Assembly: GCA_963070105.1 (NCBI GenBank)
Contig: OY718804.1
Coordinates: forward strand, 2,520,817-2,584,816
Length of the DNA: 64,000 bases
Source of the DNA: Litomosoides sigmodontis
Lineage: Eukaryota; Nematoda; Chromadorea; Rhabditida; Onchocercidae
Direction: 5' to 3'
Shown here: piece by piece, positions 44,060 through 57,100 of the stretch
Layout: each line of letters starts with the position of its first letter
How positions within the stretch are numbered: the first letter of the stretch is position 1
Program-made: the position numbers and the translations under genes
The notes under the pieces: generated by a model
Told to the model about the DNA's origin: nothing
The model's input: the letters and a program-made list of their open reading frames with translations, nothing else
Database searches by the model: none

Positions 44060-47000
44060 TTACAGTAAGCGAGCAGGACTTAGTATATAAATATCATTAC
44101 TAATTGTATGCGTAAATGGATGGCGATTATCACGTTGCATATCGCTACGCATCCCACCAAACATTAGTAACTCTCCTCGACCAGCACACAGCGAATAGAG
44201 CATTGTATCGTCTGGTGCGCTTAAATCGATTTCCTGCTGGCGCCAACTGAAAACCAAAATTTCATCTTTAAATAAGCAACATATCTATACGAATCAAATT
44301 CTCTTCTTATTAACCGCGTAACCCATCAATTCATCAAGACCGTACACAATACAGTTAAATGTTGTAGTTTTTCCTCCAATTTTCTCCAACTGCATTCAGC
44401 ATGTAACTATCCTGTTCAAAGACGCTCATAACAACTTTCAATAACTCACGTTAATGTACAGTCCTCCAAAACTCGTGCGGTATCGAGTATATAAACACAA
44501 GCATTTCCTAGACTCCTTTTATGACGCCATTGTTCTGAAAAACAATTACAGTATGCACATTCTTACCTAGCGAATAATGCATACACACTTCAAGACAGTT
44601 GTTAAATGTAACGAACGAAATAATGAAACCCGACGTACACGAAAAGTGTAAAACTTTCGGCAGAAAATATGAATTGTATCTTTGAACATGATGGAAGTTA
44701 ATTGAGTGAGAGAGAAACCAGAAGATAAAATCAATACGACCAAAACTGATGCTCTGCTAACAGCCATGTTACCAATAATGAAGTAATTTTAAAGCACTAA
44801 TGAACTTACTTTGAGAATTTCCCGGTGTTGTACCAGATGCACCATTACTATGTTTCAAATTGCTGAAAAACAGAAAATGTACATTCTACACAAGCAAAAA
44901 AAAACCATAACGGGTTAAACTTTAGAAGTGAAATGAAAGAAACCGCAATCGGCCATGAAATATCAACATGCCTTTCTCATCCTTCACAAAAGCTAACATC
45001 ATGAAAAGGATCTCTAAACGAAAGTATATATATATAACCAATTGATTTTTAGTGTTCGCATTATAAATTCATGAACTTTTCTCTATGCAGCCAGAAAAAG
45101 ACTACAAAAATTTTATGAAATCTATCAAAAAATGAATCACTGAAACAGAAGAACATATACAAGACTTACTTTTTAACGCGCAATGAAGAGGTAGATGATT
45201 GACAATAAGATGAATTCAATTCCTCATTCACCGTACGGCTCATATCATTCCTATGTCTTTACATCAATATTACTTTAATTGTAAAATTTGCTGATTAACG
45301 GTAATGTTTTCTGAATACAGTTTGAATCTCAGAAAATTAGATTTCCAATTTATAATAATTATACCTTGTACAGGAGGGTTGCAACGCGAGGTCATTCGCT
45401 AGGTGCAGTGGCTAAATAAAGTTGAAATATAATTCATTTCGATTTCAGTACATTTTGCAATCAAACTATTTCATTTCACTTAATAATCACGTACCAGTTG
45501 AACCGGGTTTCTTGAAGCAACTTGGAGAGGTGCTGGGCACGAATTCAAACTGATTGTGTTATATCTAAAACATCTTAACATATTTCGAGATTTAAGGAGT
45601 TATTCTATTGTATGGAATAAGGTATAATTATTATTAAGTACAGTGAGTGTTATGTACATGGCTTGCTAATCAAAAAGTGAAAAACTCTATAAAATTTTTA
45701 AATGCTAAAAAATGAATCTTTGAATTTGAAATAACTGCACCCAATGCCTTTTCTTGCATAACTTATACAGGCAAGATTTCGTCCAATTGGACATGCTGAG
45801 TGGCACCAAAGTTGAGACGGACCTGATTTCGGATTGGTAATCTAAAAATACATTTTTTAAGTAAACGCTAAAATATATTCAAACATTATTCTGGTCCATA
45901 ATGACTCACATTGGCAGTTCTGCTTTGATATACTACATATTCACACAACAGTAAGTCAAACAGCTGTATAAACTCGAAAGAATCTTAAAAGCATTCCCAC
46001 CAAACATATGAAATTTGTATCATTCCTATGATACAAATTTTGATGCACTTAGATCATATTGTACGAGCTGAGCATAACTACCCTAAATTTGAATTTGATT
46101 ATCTGTTTCATTCAGTAACAACACCAGACAAAAAGCAATCTCTCGTACGTATTAGAAAACAGAGATTAGAACTGACATTAATCTGCTTCCACTCCCATGC
46201 ATTTTGCAGCGTCAAATCAAACGTAAGAAGCCAAGCATCGTTATAAATACAATTTGGGCCACCACAACCACCAACCACCAGTAGGTGCGATTTGTCAATT
46301 AACACGCACGAGCTACCATAACGAGGATTCGGCTGCGGACTTTTCAACAAGATCTCATCTGATGATGCGTCAAGTCTTCCACAACGTTGGCCTTTGTGAT
46401 TCCTGCCAAAAGTGCATGCTGTATTCAAACACAAAGCAATGAAATATATACTACAGGAAAATGAGCTTACTAAAGTCTTGAGAATGCAACAATGAATAAA
46501 CAGGAGTCCTGTGTTCCGACAGTTTTTAATTGCCATTAAATGTAAAATCGATGCACAGCAAACTTACTTAACAAATGACGGCATGTACCAAATTTTATTA
46601 ATGATATCCAGAACGTAGACAGCATTTGTAGCACGGCTTTTCTGAGAACCACCAAAAATAATCAGCGAATCATCTACCACACATGCGCAATGACTCGCAA
46701 TAACAGGTGGTGGAGGTTCTGTTTCGATCTGAAGTAAAATATTAGTGAAATATCAAAAAAGAAACGTTTGCGAAAAATCAAAAAGACCATAAATGCTTAA
46801 ACGATGTTCACCAATCGTCATGCGAATGGAATGTTTGGCAGCAACAATGGAATAATTCTGCTCCACATTTTCCATGACTTTTGTACTTTTTTAAGGTTTG
46901 TTCTTTGTTAAATATCTTACCAGCAAGCTTTTTAGTTCAAACCAAATCTTTCTATATCAATCAAAATGTAATGCACATTAATAAAATATGAAACAGGGAT

Positions 47001-47994
47001 TAAAGGCTAAAGCGATAAACTGATAAATGTTTTACAACGAAACACTTTACAAAAGATTATCTGCTAAATGAATAGATTCTGATTACCTCAATCCACTCAT
47101 TTGTTATAGTATCATATAAATGCATTTCACTAAAAAAATTTGCTGCTTGATGGATCGGGTTTGGTGAAGACTTTGCAAATCCACCATGAAGAATCAAATA
47201 CTTCTTGTAGGGCACAAAAATTGACATTGCCTTAGGTCGAGGAAATGGAGCACACTTAATAATTTCTCGACACCAACTGCGGGATCTCTGCAATTATAAT
47301 TCCGAACATCCTAGAAAATGTAGGATCATTTACCGAATTTCCGTAGGAATAGATCAACATTAAATTAACAAAGTAAATCAAGCTTCACTAAACCATTGAA
47401 AATTCAGCAACAAATTATTTATGAAGATAGTAGAAACACACCAGATCAAAACTCCAAAGATCGTTGAAAGCGGTATAATTATCAGTGCACCCACCGAATA
47501 CATACATTTTTTTGGTGCCATCATGATAACAAGCTGAATGCGAGCAACGTTTTGCAATAGCACCATCTTCCTCTCTCTGTGCTGTGTGCAGCTTCCTGCA
47601 AAATAAGATACACAATTATTTCCAATATCATTTCAAACAAATTTCAACAGCTGAAAGCTTCTAAATATCACAATTGCACCAGGCAGATACAGCTAGTCAT
47701 TAGTGAAAAATGAAAAAGGAGAAGCAAGATTCATTTTCCTCGAACGTCGTATTTCTCGGACACTTTTAACTTTCACGCCACAATAATGTATCCAAGAAAA
47801 TAATTCCATTAAATTTCAACTAACCAAACCAACTGATCGCATCGAAGGAAAGATTTCTTTAAAATATTAATGATAGTGCGTGCAACTCGATGCCATCGGC
47901 GACTAACCAATCGGACATTCTCTAAATCGCCGTACTGATTTAAATACGAGAAGACTATTTCCAAAACAAGATCCGGCAACTCGTCTATTTCCAT
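44060..47994 (-). CDS. FBXO42: F-box and kelch repeat protein FBXO42 (JFK)
   Basis: Twelve exons are proposed: 47994-47825, 47595-47442, 47287-47087, 46728-46568, 46402-46177, 45841-45741, 45564-45495, 45411-45365, 45250-45170, 44862-44810, 44534-44450 and 44246-44060, giving 511 residues. The F-box is at about 4-45 ([17 protein letters not shown]). Kelch blades follow: [66 protein letters not shown]. Next come a WCHSAC segment, a low-complexity linker and the conserved C-terminal blade [16 protein letters not shown]. The architecture matches FBXO42, the substrate receptor of an SCF ubiquitin ligase; the human protein targets p53. The linker is shorter than in vertebrates. The exon-6 donor (GTGCAG) is weak but is the only one found that keeps frame. 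A TTTTAG acceptor near 48037 and a three-codon ATG AGG TAA upstream frame (48005-47997) precede the start. Confidence 0.93.
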
Positions 47995-49119
47995 AATTAC
48001 CTCATGAATTGCAAATCCAAAGTATTCCGAAGACTAAAATACAAATGTTTCAAAGATAGCCCGTACATGCACACTCGCAAATCTCAAACTTCTACACTTC
48101 TCTTCTGAGTATGCATGGTTTAAAAAACGTTTAATTGATCTCTCATACGAGACTTCCATTTCACGCACTTAAACCAGCCAATCATCCATGCAACATAAAA
48201 CATAAGCGTTAATTATCAAGGAAAAAAATTTTTTAAAAATTCGTTTCATTTTCTAAATATATATATACATGTCAATTCGAAAACCTGAACAGTAACCGGA
48301 TAACCGGAGCGCAAGACTTCTAGGATGTCCGTAGAATGAAAAAGGAAGGATCCGTCATTTTTTTCTCAGAGTAAGAGATGGAGAGAAAAAGAGAGGTTCT
48401 AGTGACATTCCCCTCACTACTCTCTTACTCCTCTCACTCTTCCCTTCATCCCCTCTCTCCCTCCCTATCTCTCTCTCTCCCCCTCCCTCCGTCCCTCTAT
48501 CTCTCTCTCTCTCTTCGTTTTCTGTTTCGCAACAGGCTATTTTCTTAGTGCCGTATTTTGCTACGCTATTTCATCATTGATATGTTTGACTTTATCAAAG
48601 AGCAGAGAAATGACTTCATTTCACAAGTCTCCTGCTAATTTAATATTTCCATTTTAATATTTAATTTAGGTTCATATTTAATAAGTTTTTTTTCTCGCAA
48701 CTTATTGTTATGAAGTTGTCCGATCGGCTAAACCTGGTCGCTATTGCATTCTCTCAATTTTGAAGTGGAATGGCTGTGAAAATATTACAGCAAATTTATG
48801 AAGTTCACTTTCTGTTTATTTCATTTTGCAAATGAAATTGAAAATTTAGTGAGGCAACATTTTTCAATTATCTTCCGTTCTTTGTTTCTTCTAACTAACT
48901 GCTAAGGATACCGGGAAAGATGAGATTTACACGTTAATCCATATCTGTTGCAAAAATTTTATTAAATTTTTCAAAGTTTGATTTTAATCAAATGAATGCA
49001 GTGCAATGTATGATAATGTAAATGTACGATTTTTGGTAGTGTCTAAATTGAAGTAATTTCTTCAGTGGTGGACTCGAGAGCTAGTGGTGCCAGTGTTTGC
49101 ATCGTCCTTCTCGGATACG
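47995..49119. promoter_or_regulatory. Divergent promoter region FBXO42 / PPM1D
   Basis: FBXO42 and PPM1D point away from each other across 1.1 kb. The gap contains a GA-rich stretch (about 48366-48395) followed by a CT-rich tract (48400-48521), and no other gene. Shared regulation is inference. Confidence 0.55.
48400..48521. repeat. Pyrimidine tract, CT and CCCT rich
   Basis: About 120 bp of almost pure pyrimidine on the plus strand (CT, CTCC and CCCTCC units), preceded within 40 bp by a GAGA run. The pair can fold back or form triplex-type structure. It lies in the divergent promoter region. Confidence 0.85.
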
Positions 49120-52100
49120 ATGCTTTGTGGACAACATGTGCGAATTAATGTTGCTGCTAGTCAGGTCTGCTTAATTGTTTCTGTTATTGCCATTGCTATT
49201 TTCAATAAGCATCAAATGACCACAGTAGATAGATCGACTGAAATTAACTCAGAATTATCTAGAGTCAGGTTAGAAAGTGAAATGGGATATTTTCTATCTT
49301 TTAAGTGGAACTCATATGGCGTCAATTTCTGTTAATGTTGCATTCCTTATTTCTTCCCTATTTTTTGCGTGCTCGAAATAAGCTATATAGTTCGGTAACT
49401 AAATAGTGTTATGACTTCAACTTTATCATATGATTGCTTTCATTGCCTTTAGTGTATTCATCGTTCTCATTTCCATAATGGTATATTATTAGTATCTCTT
49501 TGTATGTTTAAAAGATTTCAGCTAAAAATTTTTAGGGTGGCAGAAGATATATGGAAGATCGAGTACACATCGAATGTGTTCGACTTCCTGACGGTACTGT
49601 TGATTATCTTTATTTTGCTGTTTACGATGGTCATGGTGGTTCAGAAGCTAGTGAATATGTCCGAAAACATCTTCTGAAAAACATTCGGTCACAGTATGGC
49701 TTTGACGGCAGTGATGAACAAATGTTAGACGCCATTAAAAAGGGTTTCGTGGAGACGCATCTTGCAATGTGGAAAGTTGTTGGTTGGTATATGAATCTAT
49801 ATGCTACATTTTTTAATATAAATTTTCTTTACGCATGTAAATTTGGTATTTCGTAAAATTCTAAAACATTTCAGTATTGATTTGCATTTTCATTATTTCA
49901 TTTACAGACAATTGGCCTCTCACTTCCTCGGGTTACACTAGTACAGCAGGTACCACTGCTAGTTGTACTTTTATTCGACGTGGAAAGATATTCACTGGGC
50001 ATGTTGGCGATTCTGCTGTAATTCTAGGCGAAATGAATAGTTCGTTAAATTTTTTTTACACCTTTTGCTTTTTGTTTATGCACTGCTATCTGCATTTTCG
50101 GAAAGTTTTATTGTTTTTCAAATTCATGTGCCAGAAATATTCTCTTCCTGAACAGAAAGGTCTTTAGATGATGAAATAAAAGCTCGTAGCTTGACAATTG
50201 ACCATAAGCCCGATAATTCTATCGAAGTGCAACGGATAAATAGCGCTGGCGGAATGGTGATGAAGAAGTCAGGAGTCACACGCGTTGTTTGGACAAGGCC
50301 TGTTCGAGGTCATGTCGGGCCTGTACGCAGGTCTACCCCGACAGAAAGTATCGCTTTTCTCGCTGTTGCCCGTGCTTTAGGTTGGTGAAAGTTAAAAAGT
50401 GCTGGATGTTTCCCTTAATTTTGGAATCAATTTATTTCAAGATATAGAAAGTTTCAGACATTAATTTAAACTCCGAGGTCTGAAATTCAGGAATTTTTGA
50501 TCCGTTAGCTGTCTTAAATTTTATAGGTGATTTATGGTCATATAACCGTGAAACGAACCAATTTATTGTGAGTCCTGAACCAGATGTTGCTGTATATGAT
50601 TTGAACGATAGCAATTTATGTTTGGTGCTTGGCTCAGACGGATTAACTAATGTTTTAAAACCTCAACAAATTGTCGATATTGTGATGCATTATGAAAAAT
50701 TATCACGTGATAAAGTAAATTTCTAGTTTTCAAATATCTGTCGACACTGGCAATTTTTGATAAGGCAGAATTAGGGATTCAAAACTAAACTGACATTAAT
50801 TCCAAAGCGGTTTTGTAGGAAAATTTATATGTGTGGAGATCCTAAGTAATTGTTTCAAATATTTCATTATATTGTTATGCAGTGAAGTGCTTCATTCCAC
50901 TGTATCATTTTAGAATGGCAGGTTACCGAATCATTCTCGTTGGTTACTGCGTCATGCACTGGAAGGTTGGGGAGCATCACGCGCTGATAATATATCAGTT
51001 ATATCAGTTAGTTCATACAATTTTCGTTTCAGAAATTTTTTGTCAAACTAGCTATCATCAAGATTTGTTGTGTAGGACAAAACGATAATCTTAAGCTGAA
51101 AATGAAATGTCTGAGAAATAGTACAGTTGTAAGTAGGAAAAAGGCGTCCATATTACTTGTATCACAATAACGGTTGCAGCTTAATTTTTGTGGATGCTGT
51201 TCAGAATCATTGACTTATGGCAATCAAACTTGTTTTATGTGATTTGTTATACTCTTCCAGGTACTTTTTGACAAGTATGTGGAAGTTGACAATACATCTG
51301 TCCTGGCTGACGATATTAATTTGTGTTTGGACAAAGCACTTACAGACTTCGGAAATTCAACGGTCGTATTAGGACCGAAATATTGTAAACAACTGAAAAC
51401 ATTGGATGTCGATTTATATTATTCGGGTGTCGTAGATCCCAACTTTACAACAGGTTAGCAGCAGTTCCTATCATTTCCATAAAAACAAGCTCGTAATTTC
51501 TTGCAGGACAGAGGCATGTTAAAGTCATTTCCATATTTGTGTGAATGGTAGCAGTTTTAGGTGCTCAATCTTTCAAAGCAATTTTCTTTATGATTTACTA
51601 TAATGTTTATGAGTAGGACGGGAACTTTTGTAAGTGTTGAATCTTCCGTGTTTTTGCTCTTTAATTAATCGAGAAAAAGAGGCAACTTTTTGATCTTCAA
51701 TTGATGGAACTGTTCCAGAAATTTCTTACAATGGACCTGGATATACGCGCGATATTAGACGTCCTCTTTCCATCGTGCAATACTCAGAAATGCCAGTTCT
51801 GCCATTGACTTCATTAGATCGTGTCTCGGCCAGACGTCGTTTAAATGAATTATTTAGCACGAGTAATAAAGTCAAAGTATTACCAGCTGAATGTGTTACT
51901 GGAGTAATACTGGAAGGAATGGATGAATTATACGAGAGCCTTGTAAAGTAAGTGAATTTATGCTAGTACTACAACGAGATTTCGCAGCTTTCTAGTAAAA
52001 TATAGTGTCGAAGCCTAAATGACAGTAGTAGAATGAAGATGTCGGAAAGTTTGAATCTGCAAGTGGGGGCAATGAAATGGAAAGGTAAAGACTGTTCGCA

Positions 52101-54113
52101 TGAGGTGCTTCTTTAATGTTTTATCCATGGTAATGTTGAAGGATTACTTATATGGAATACTGAAAGTCATAGCTAATAGCACATATCTTACCGAATTAGT
52201 GATTTATGAACTAAATTGTAAAATACTTCTACTACTACGATTCTATCCTTTGCAGTGAAGGTATTCTCTATCCCAGTGACGAAGGTGTAGGACGAGAAGA
52301 GACAGTTGGCAATGGAGGTAGTGATGATTTCAGTAACGGAAATGGTATTGTAGAAGCAGAAGAAATTTGTGGGACAAATTCAAAGGTTAATGCGCTTTTG
52401 AAAGTATGTAATGCCTGTCAAGAGGAAGAGATGACGGGTAGAGCAAGAGGGATAAATTACCTCTCAACTTTGTCTTTATAGCTTAGGATACGGTTTTAGC
52501 TATGAATAAGACATACATAAAATCGATTCTGCGAAATTTATTTTAACTGGCAACTGTATTTTTTTCATCCTTCATCAATGGGAAGGGAAGATATTTTCCA
52601 ATACCATTAAAAAAAGCAAATAGAATTTATCTTATTTTTCATTCATGAACAATTTTCTTACTCAGTCACATAAGTAGTTGAATGAATTATCTATAAATAA
52701 TTGAATGGGAAAGCAAAATGATGTGATTTCAAGATAAATGTGATAGCGGAACTGAAATTAACTTCTTTAATTTTTGGATCGATATACAAACTCTTAATAA
52801 AAGGGAATGGTTTTTTCAGGAACATTATAATATGCCTTTATCTTTATCAAGCAAGAAGTCTCTGTTCACTTCTGTTGCATCGAATCCTTATTCAAAAACA
52901 AGAAGTAATCTTTTAAATAGACGTCTTAAATTGATTGCTTTCAAATTGCGAAAATTTTGTTTTGTTTCAAATTTTTTTGACTCCAGAATCAGGATTTACT
53001 GCTAGAACTGTCGGACTTTTTTAAATTTATTTTGGAATGTATAAACAGTTTAGAACGTAATAATTATTTGCCTTTGACGTATGAAAAAATTTTTCAGAAC
53101 AAAGAACTATTCTCAAAGCATGCCGAAGAAAACCGGCGTTATATTTAAAATCTTTGGAAGAAGACGATATGTCAAATAATAGCAATGCTAACGGGATTAA
53201 TGGAGACTGTTTCAATAACGACCAACTTTCACAGACCAACCATTACCATGATTTTCAAAAGTTTGGAACTTCGCAACGTGTGAATGGTCAGTTTTCGAAA
53301 TTTTAAGATCGTCAAGATATTGAGTATTATCTTATAACAGTTTAATTTGTTGATAAAACAAAACATTTTGAATGAAGAATAAGAAAAGTGCAAGATTAGT
53401 CAGTTGGTTATTAGAAAATTTTTCATTTTCTTATGGATAGTATGTGGTGTAGTATCTGATTTTAATCTCGTAGATTTATTTTGATCAAGAATATTTTACT
53501 TGATATCGAAAAATTTCTAATAACCAAAGTCTTTGGTATCGAAATTGTTCGTTTGACGAGCAGTTTAGGAGAATTTTTTGTTGCTTTTGGACTTTTATAA
53601 ATAAAAAGTACTTGTTGAAGGTAGCGCTTCGGCACTGTCCCCTTCGTTGATGTTAGAGGCCTTACGATTTACGAGTCAGCTATTCGAGCATGATCCTTTT
53701 GCACGAGATCTCATTCTTGCCGGACGGCGGCCGCTTCGGCGTCGCGCATCCTCTTCATCTCTAGAACCACTGCAAAAGAAATTTAAAGTTTCTACAGAAA
53801 ACCAGATAAGCGAAGGTTGTCTACCCAAATTCATTTGTTAATTTTCATTTTATGCGAAAATAAGTGATAATTCAAAAATGATTTTTTTGTAAATGGGACT
53901 GAGTGTGAAGAGCATAAAAAATATCTTTATGGAGCATCTTCAACAAAATATTTTTCAGATCACGTCTATAACGTTTCCACCGAAAATATTGACGAATCGG
54001 AACAAAATATTGCAAACACAAATAAAGTTGAAGATGCAACACCAACTACTAGTAGATCTCGTGTGTGGGATTTTTTTTCTAGTTTATTGAGAAACCGTGC
54101 AAACAAAAAGTAG
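49120..54113 (+). CDS. PPM1D: Protein phosphatase PPM1D (Wip1), PP2C family
   Basis: Thirteen exons are proposed: 49120-49164, 49536-49782, 49908-50039, 50168-50380, 50527-50714, 50914-51006, 51261-51453, 51719-51947, 52256-52403, 52820-52904, 53098-53286, 53621-53815 and 53959-54113, giving 703 residues. The PP2C domain spans about 5-306. Motifs are GGRRYMED (16-23), YDGHGG with metal Asp46, GHVGDSAV (Asp132), the Wip1-specific stretch SGVTRVVWTRPVRG...GPVRRST, AVARALGDLWSY (Asp214), LGSDGL (Asp249) and RADN (Asp300). It is a metal-dependent Ser/Thr phosphatase; mammalian PPM1D removes stress-kinase phosphates from p38, ATM and p53 in the nucleus. The tail from 307 is long, Ser/Asn-rich, with RRPLRRR as a possible nuclear signal. 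Exon 9 could instead end at 52385, six codons shorter and in frame. The short first exon (15 codons) matches the conserved N terminus before GGRRYMED. Confidence 0.95.
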
Positions 54114-57100
54114 TTTATGGATATAACTTCATTTTGAAAGATTTGAAGCACTAATTCGTTAATTTCGATTTTAATTCTTCTAGTTTATCCTGCATGATAA
54201 GTTAGGAAACAAAGGCTGTGCACAACTAAATTTCGTTAAGGTGCTTACTTGGCGATTTCTCAATTTCATTTTTTTATTTTAAAACTTATATCATGGACAT
54301 TGTGTTTTCTCTGCGTGTTGATGTTGTGGGAAACTGCCAATGTCACTGCACATTCCAGGAATATGAAATTTTATTGTACATTTTAGTTGTTGTAACATTT
54401 TTTTATGAGTACGATGTCAGTTTTGAAAAGCTGTACTCTACATCTAATAGAGCTGCTTTATTCTTTTATTGTTTGATAGGATCTGAATGTTCAAAAGAAA
54501 AAAGGAGTTATTTAGGATCCAGAATATTATATTTCTGCAAATTGTTAAAATAATCGATTCTTTGTCATTAACTGACTCGCAAGCTACAGACAACTTAAGA
54601 TAGCATTTATTGATACGATCAAGGAATTTTTGTTTTACAGTTTTTTGAATTTTTAAATTTCTTAGCAGCATGGTAAAAGAATGACAACTTTTGTAACTGA
54701 AGTTATTTCTAGGTTTATAGTGTGTACTTTCAAACACAGTCCAGTGCGCGGTGATTTCTCTACTGCTTCACTTTAATTCATGTTTTGCTAGGTATTGCTT
54801 AGTTAAAGTGGTGTTTGATGGCACCACCAAGTAACTCTCTTAAGGAGGTTATGGCAATCTTGATTTTGCTTTCAAAAGAAGTCCGTTTGTAGAAGTATGT
54901 TTATCACGGTAGCATCATTATTTGATGCTTATAGAGTTGTAACGCCGTTATTTACTGTTTGTGTTTGACTGTTTTTCAGATATAGGGAGCTTTTAACATC
55001 ATGATAAATTTGCGACCATTTTCTATTTACCACAATTAACGAGACTGTACTTTCAGTGAAATGTTTTTTCATTTCACCTGGAAGTGAATGACGATGTAAA
55101 CGTAAGTGTTACGTCAAATTATTACGGCTAATTTTTATTGTCCGATTACTGGTCCACTAACCTTCATTACTCTAAGTTATGTTCGCCTCGAACAATTGCG
55201 ACAATTTTAGCACTATTGTCAGATATGCAAAATTCATGAAAACGTCGCAAATTTTTGTTTCATATATGAATGAAATGATTTAAATTCCATTAAAACGTAA
55301 TGTTAAGTGCTCATTTTTACTTCAAGACTTAAGTGATTAAGGGGAAAATTATCTTGATATAATTTTACCGGATAGTAGATCATTTTGTCTTCGACATACT
55401 CATTGCATTAATAAAATTCTTTTATTTAACTTTAACTTTTAAACTGACTGGAATTATTCCTTGATAGATATGTCAAACCTATTCGTACTCGAATAATCTA
55501 ATTGTTGCTACTAGCTACCCTTTTAAAGTAAATGGTTTGTGCGCACTTTACCTGGTAGAGTTTTTATCTTCCATAATCACAGTTATTTTATCTATTAAAT
55601 GTTTTAAATTGGAATTTAGACTATTATTGTTTCAAAGTAAATAACATACATGAATTCCCTTTTTTTAAGTTCCCTTTAAAACTAAATACAACGAAACGCT
55701 CAATTCCATCTAATCTGTTACTTAGTCGACCGTAACAACTATTCAATTCAAGAGAGAAATAATACAGTTTTAAAGTGCACACTAATCCTTATGATCGTAA
55801 GAATTTAGAGAGGGAAAAGAATTCAAACATTCTTTGAAAAATAAAATGTTTCGAAAATAACTTGAAATTGCTTCAACAATTTCATACAAAGTAATATAAA
55901 ATCAATGATCAATCAACTGGATAGATTGTGCAACGCAGCTAACATTTATTTGTTAGTGACAGTAATATTGAAGTATACATAATTAAAAGTGTAAGAGTAA
56001 CGAAGTGACCAATAATCAATCAATAAATTAACAACAGTGCACAAGAATTCAACGATACCTGTGTGTTGCATAAGCAGTCAGTTCGTGTCAATGAGTTCTG
56101 CTGCAATAATTTAGTGATGATTTATCGGATTTGGATGAAATAATTGTCTGAATTGTGTTGCAATCATCAACGATGAAGTGAAAATGGAAACAACTATCAT
56201 ACTTAGAAAAAAGAGCTGCAACAGATAGAATGTGTCACGAAATGATTACTGCTAACCGGTTGGTTATATTGGTAGTAAACTATGGCAAATATTTCGGTGT
56301 AGAAGAGGCAGTAGTACGATTGATTCAAAGAAAAAAAAAAGAGACGAATTGGAAGGGAGAGAGTAGCAAAAGGATTAATTAGCTTGCTTAGCATTTGCCT
56401 CCATTGTTTTTCTCATTTTTCAATCTTTTTTTCTTTTTTCCTGAATTTTATCCCTTATATAAATATATATAATTTTTTTCCTTAATTAATATATTTTTCC
56501 CAACGTATACATTTGTTATGCTATTATTTCTCCCTCCCTCCCTCCCCCTCCCCCTCCCACAAAAAAAAATAGAAGAAAGAAAATTCTATTTCATTTTCTC
56601 CTTAGATTGGAAATGAAAATATTTCGTTGAATTTTGTAACATTCTCTCAGAGAGTATGATTTTTTTTTTGTAAATGTTGCTAGAGAAAAAAAATTTATGA
56701 CATTTTAATGCCTGTTTATCTAGACAATTGATTAAGTGTTGGAAATTTTTATGAAAAGAGTTTTAGAATGGGATAATTTCAAAGCAAACTTTTGAAAAAA
56801 GTTATAAGCGTTGCGTTCTGTGATACTATTTGTCTTTATTATTCCACATAATGACTTATTGTTCATTGTTTTACTGATCTGATAATGATAACGATGGTGA
56901 CTAATGTCTTCCTTTATTTTAAGATTTTCTCATATGGGAAAAGTGTGAAGTTGAGATTGTTGCTTTAGTGGTAGGCTTTGATTTAGATGAAATAAACTGA
57001 GCGAAATTTTGATATAGGCAAGTTTTTGATCTGTAATCGTGAGTTTTTGATCTTTGATCTTGAGTATACTCTGAGATGCAATCACGTATTTGAATATTTT

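Noticed and set aside
49084..49119. Upstream in-frame extension of PPM1D from a GTG
   Set aside because: Non-ATG start; the ATG at 49120 gives the conserved short N terminus directly before GGRRYMED.
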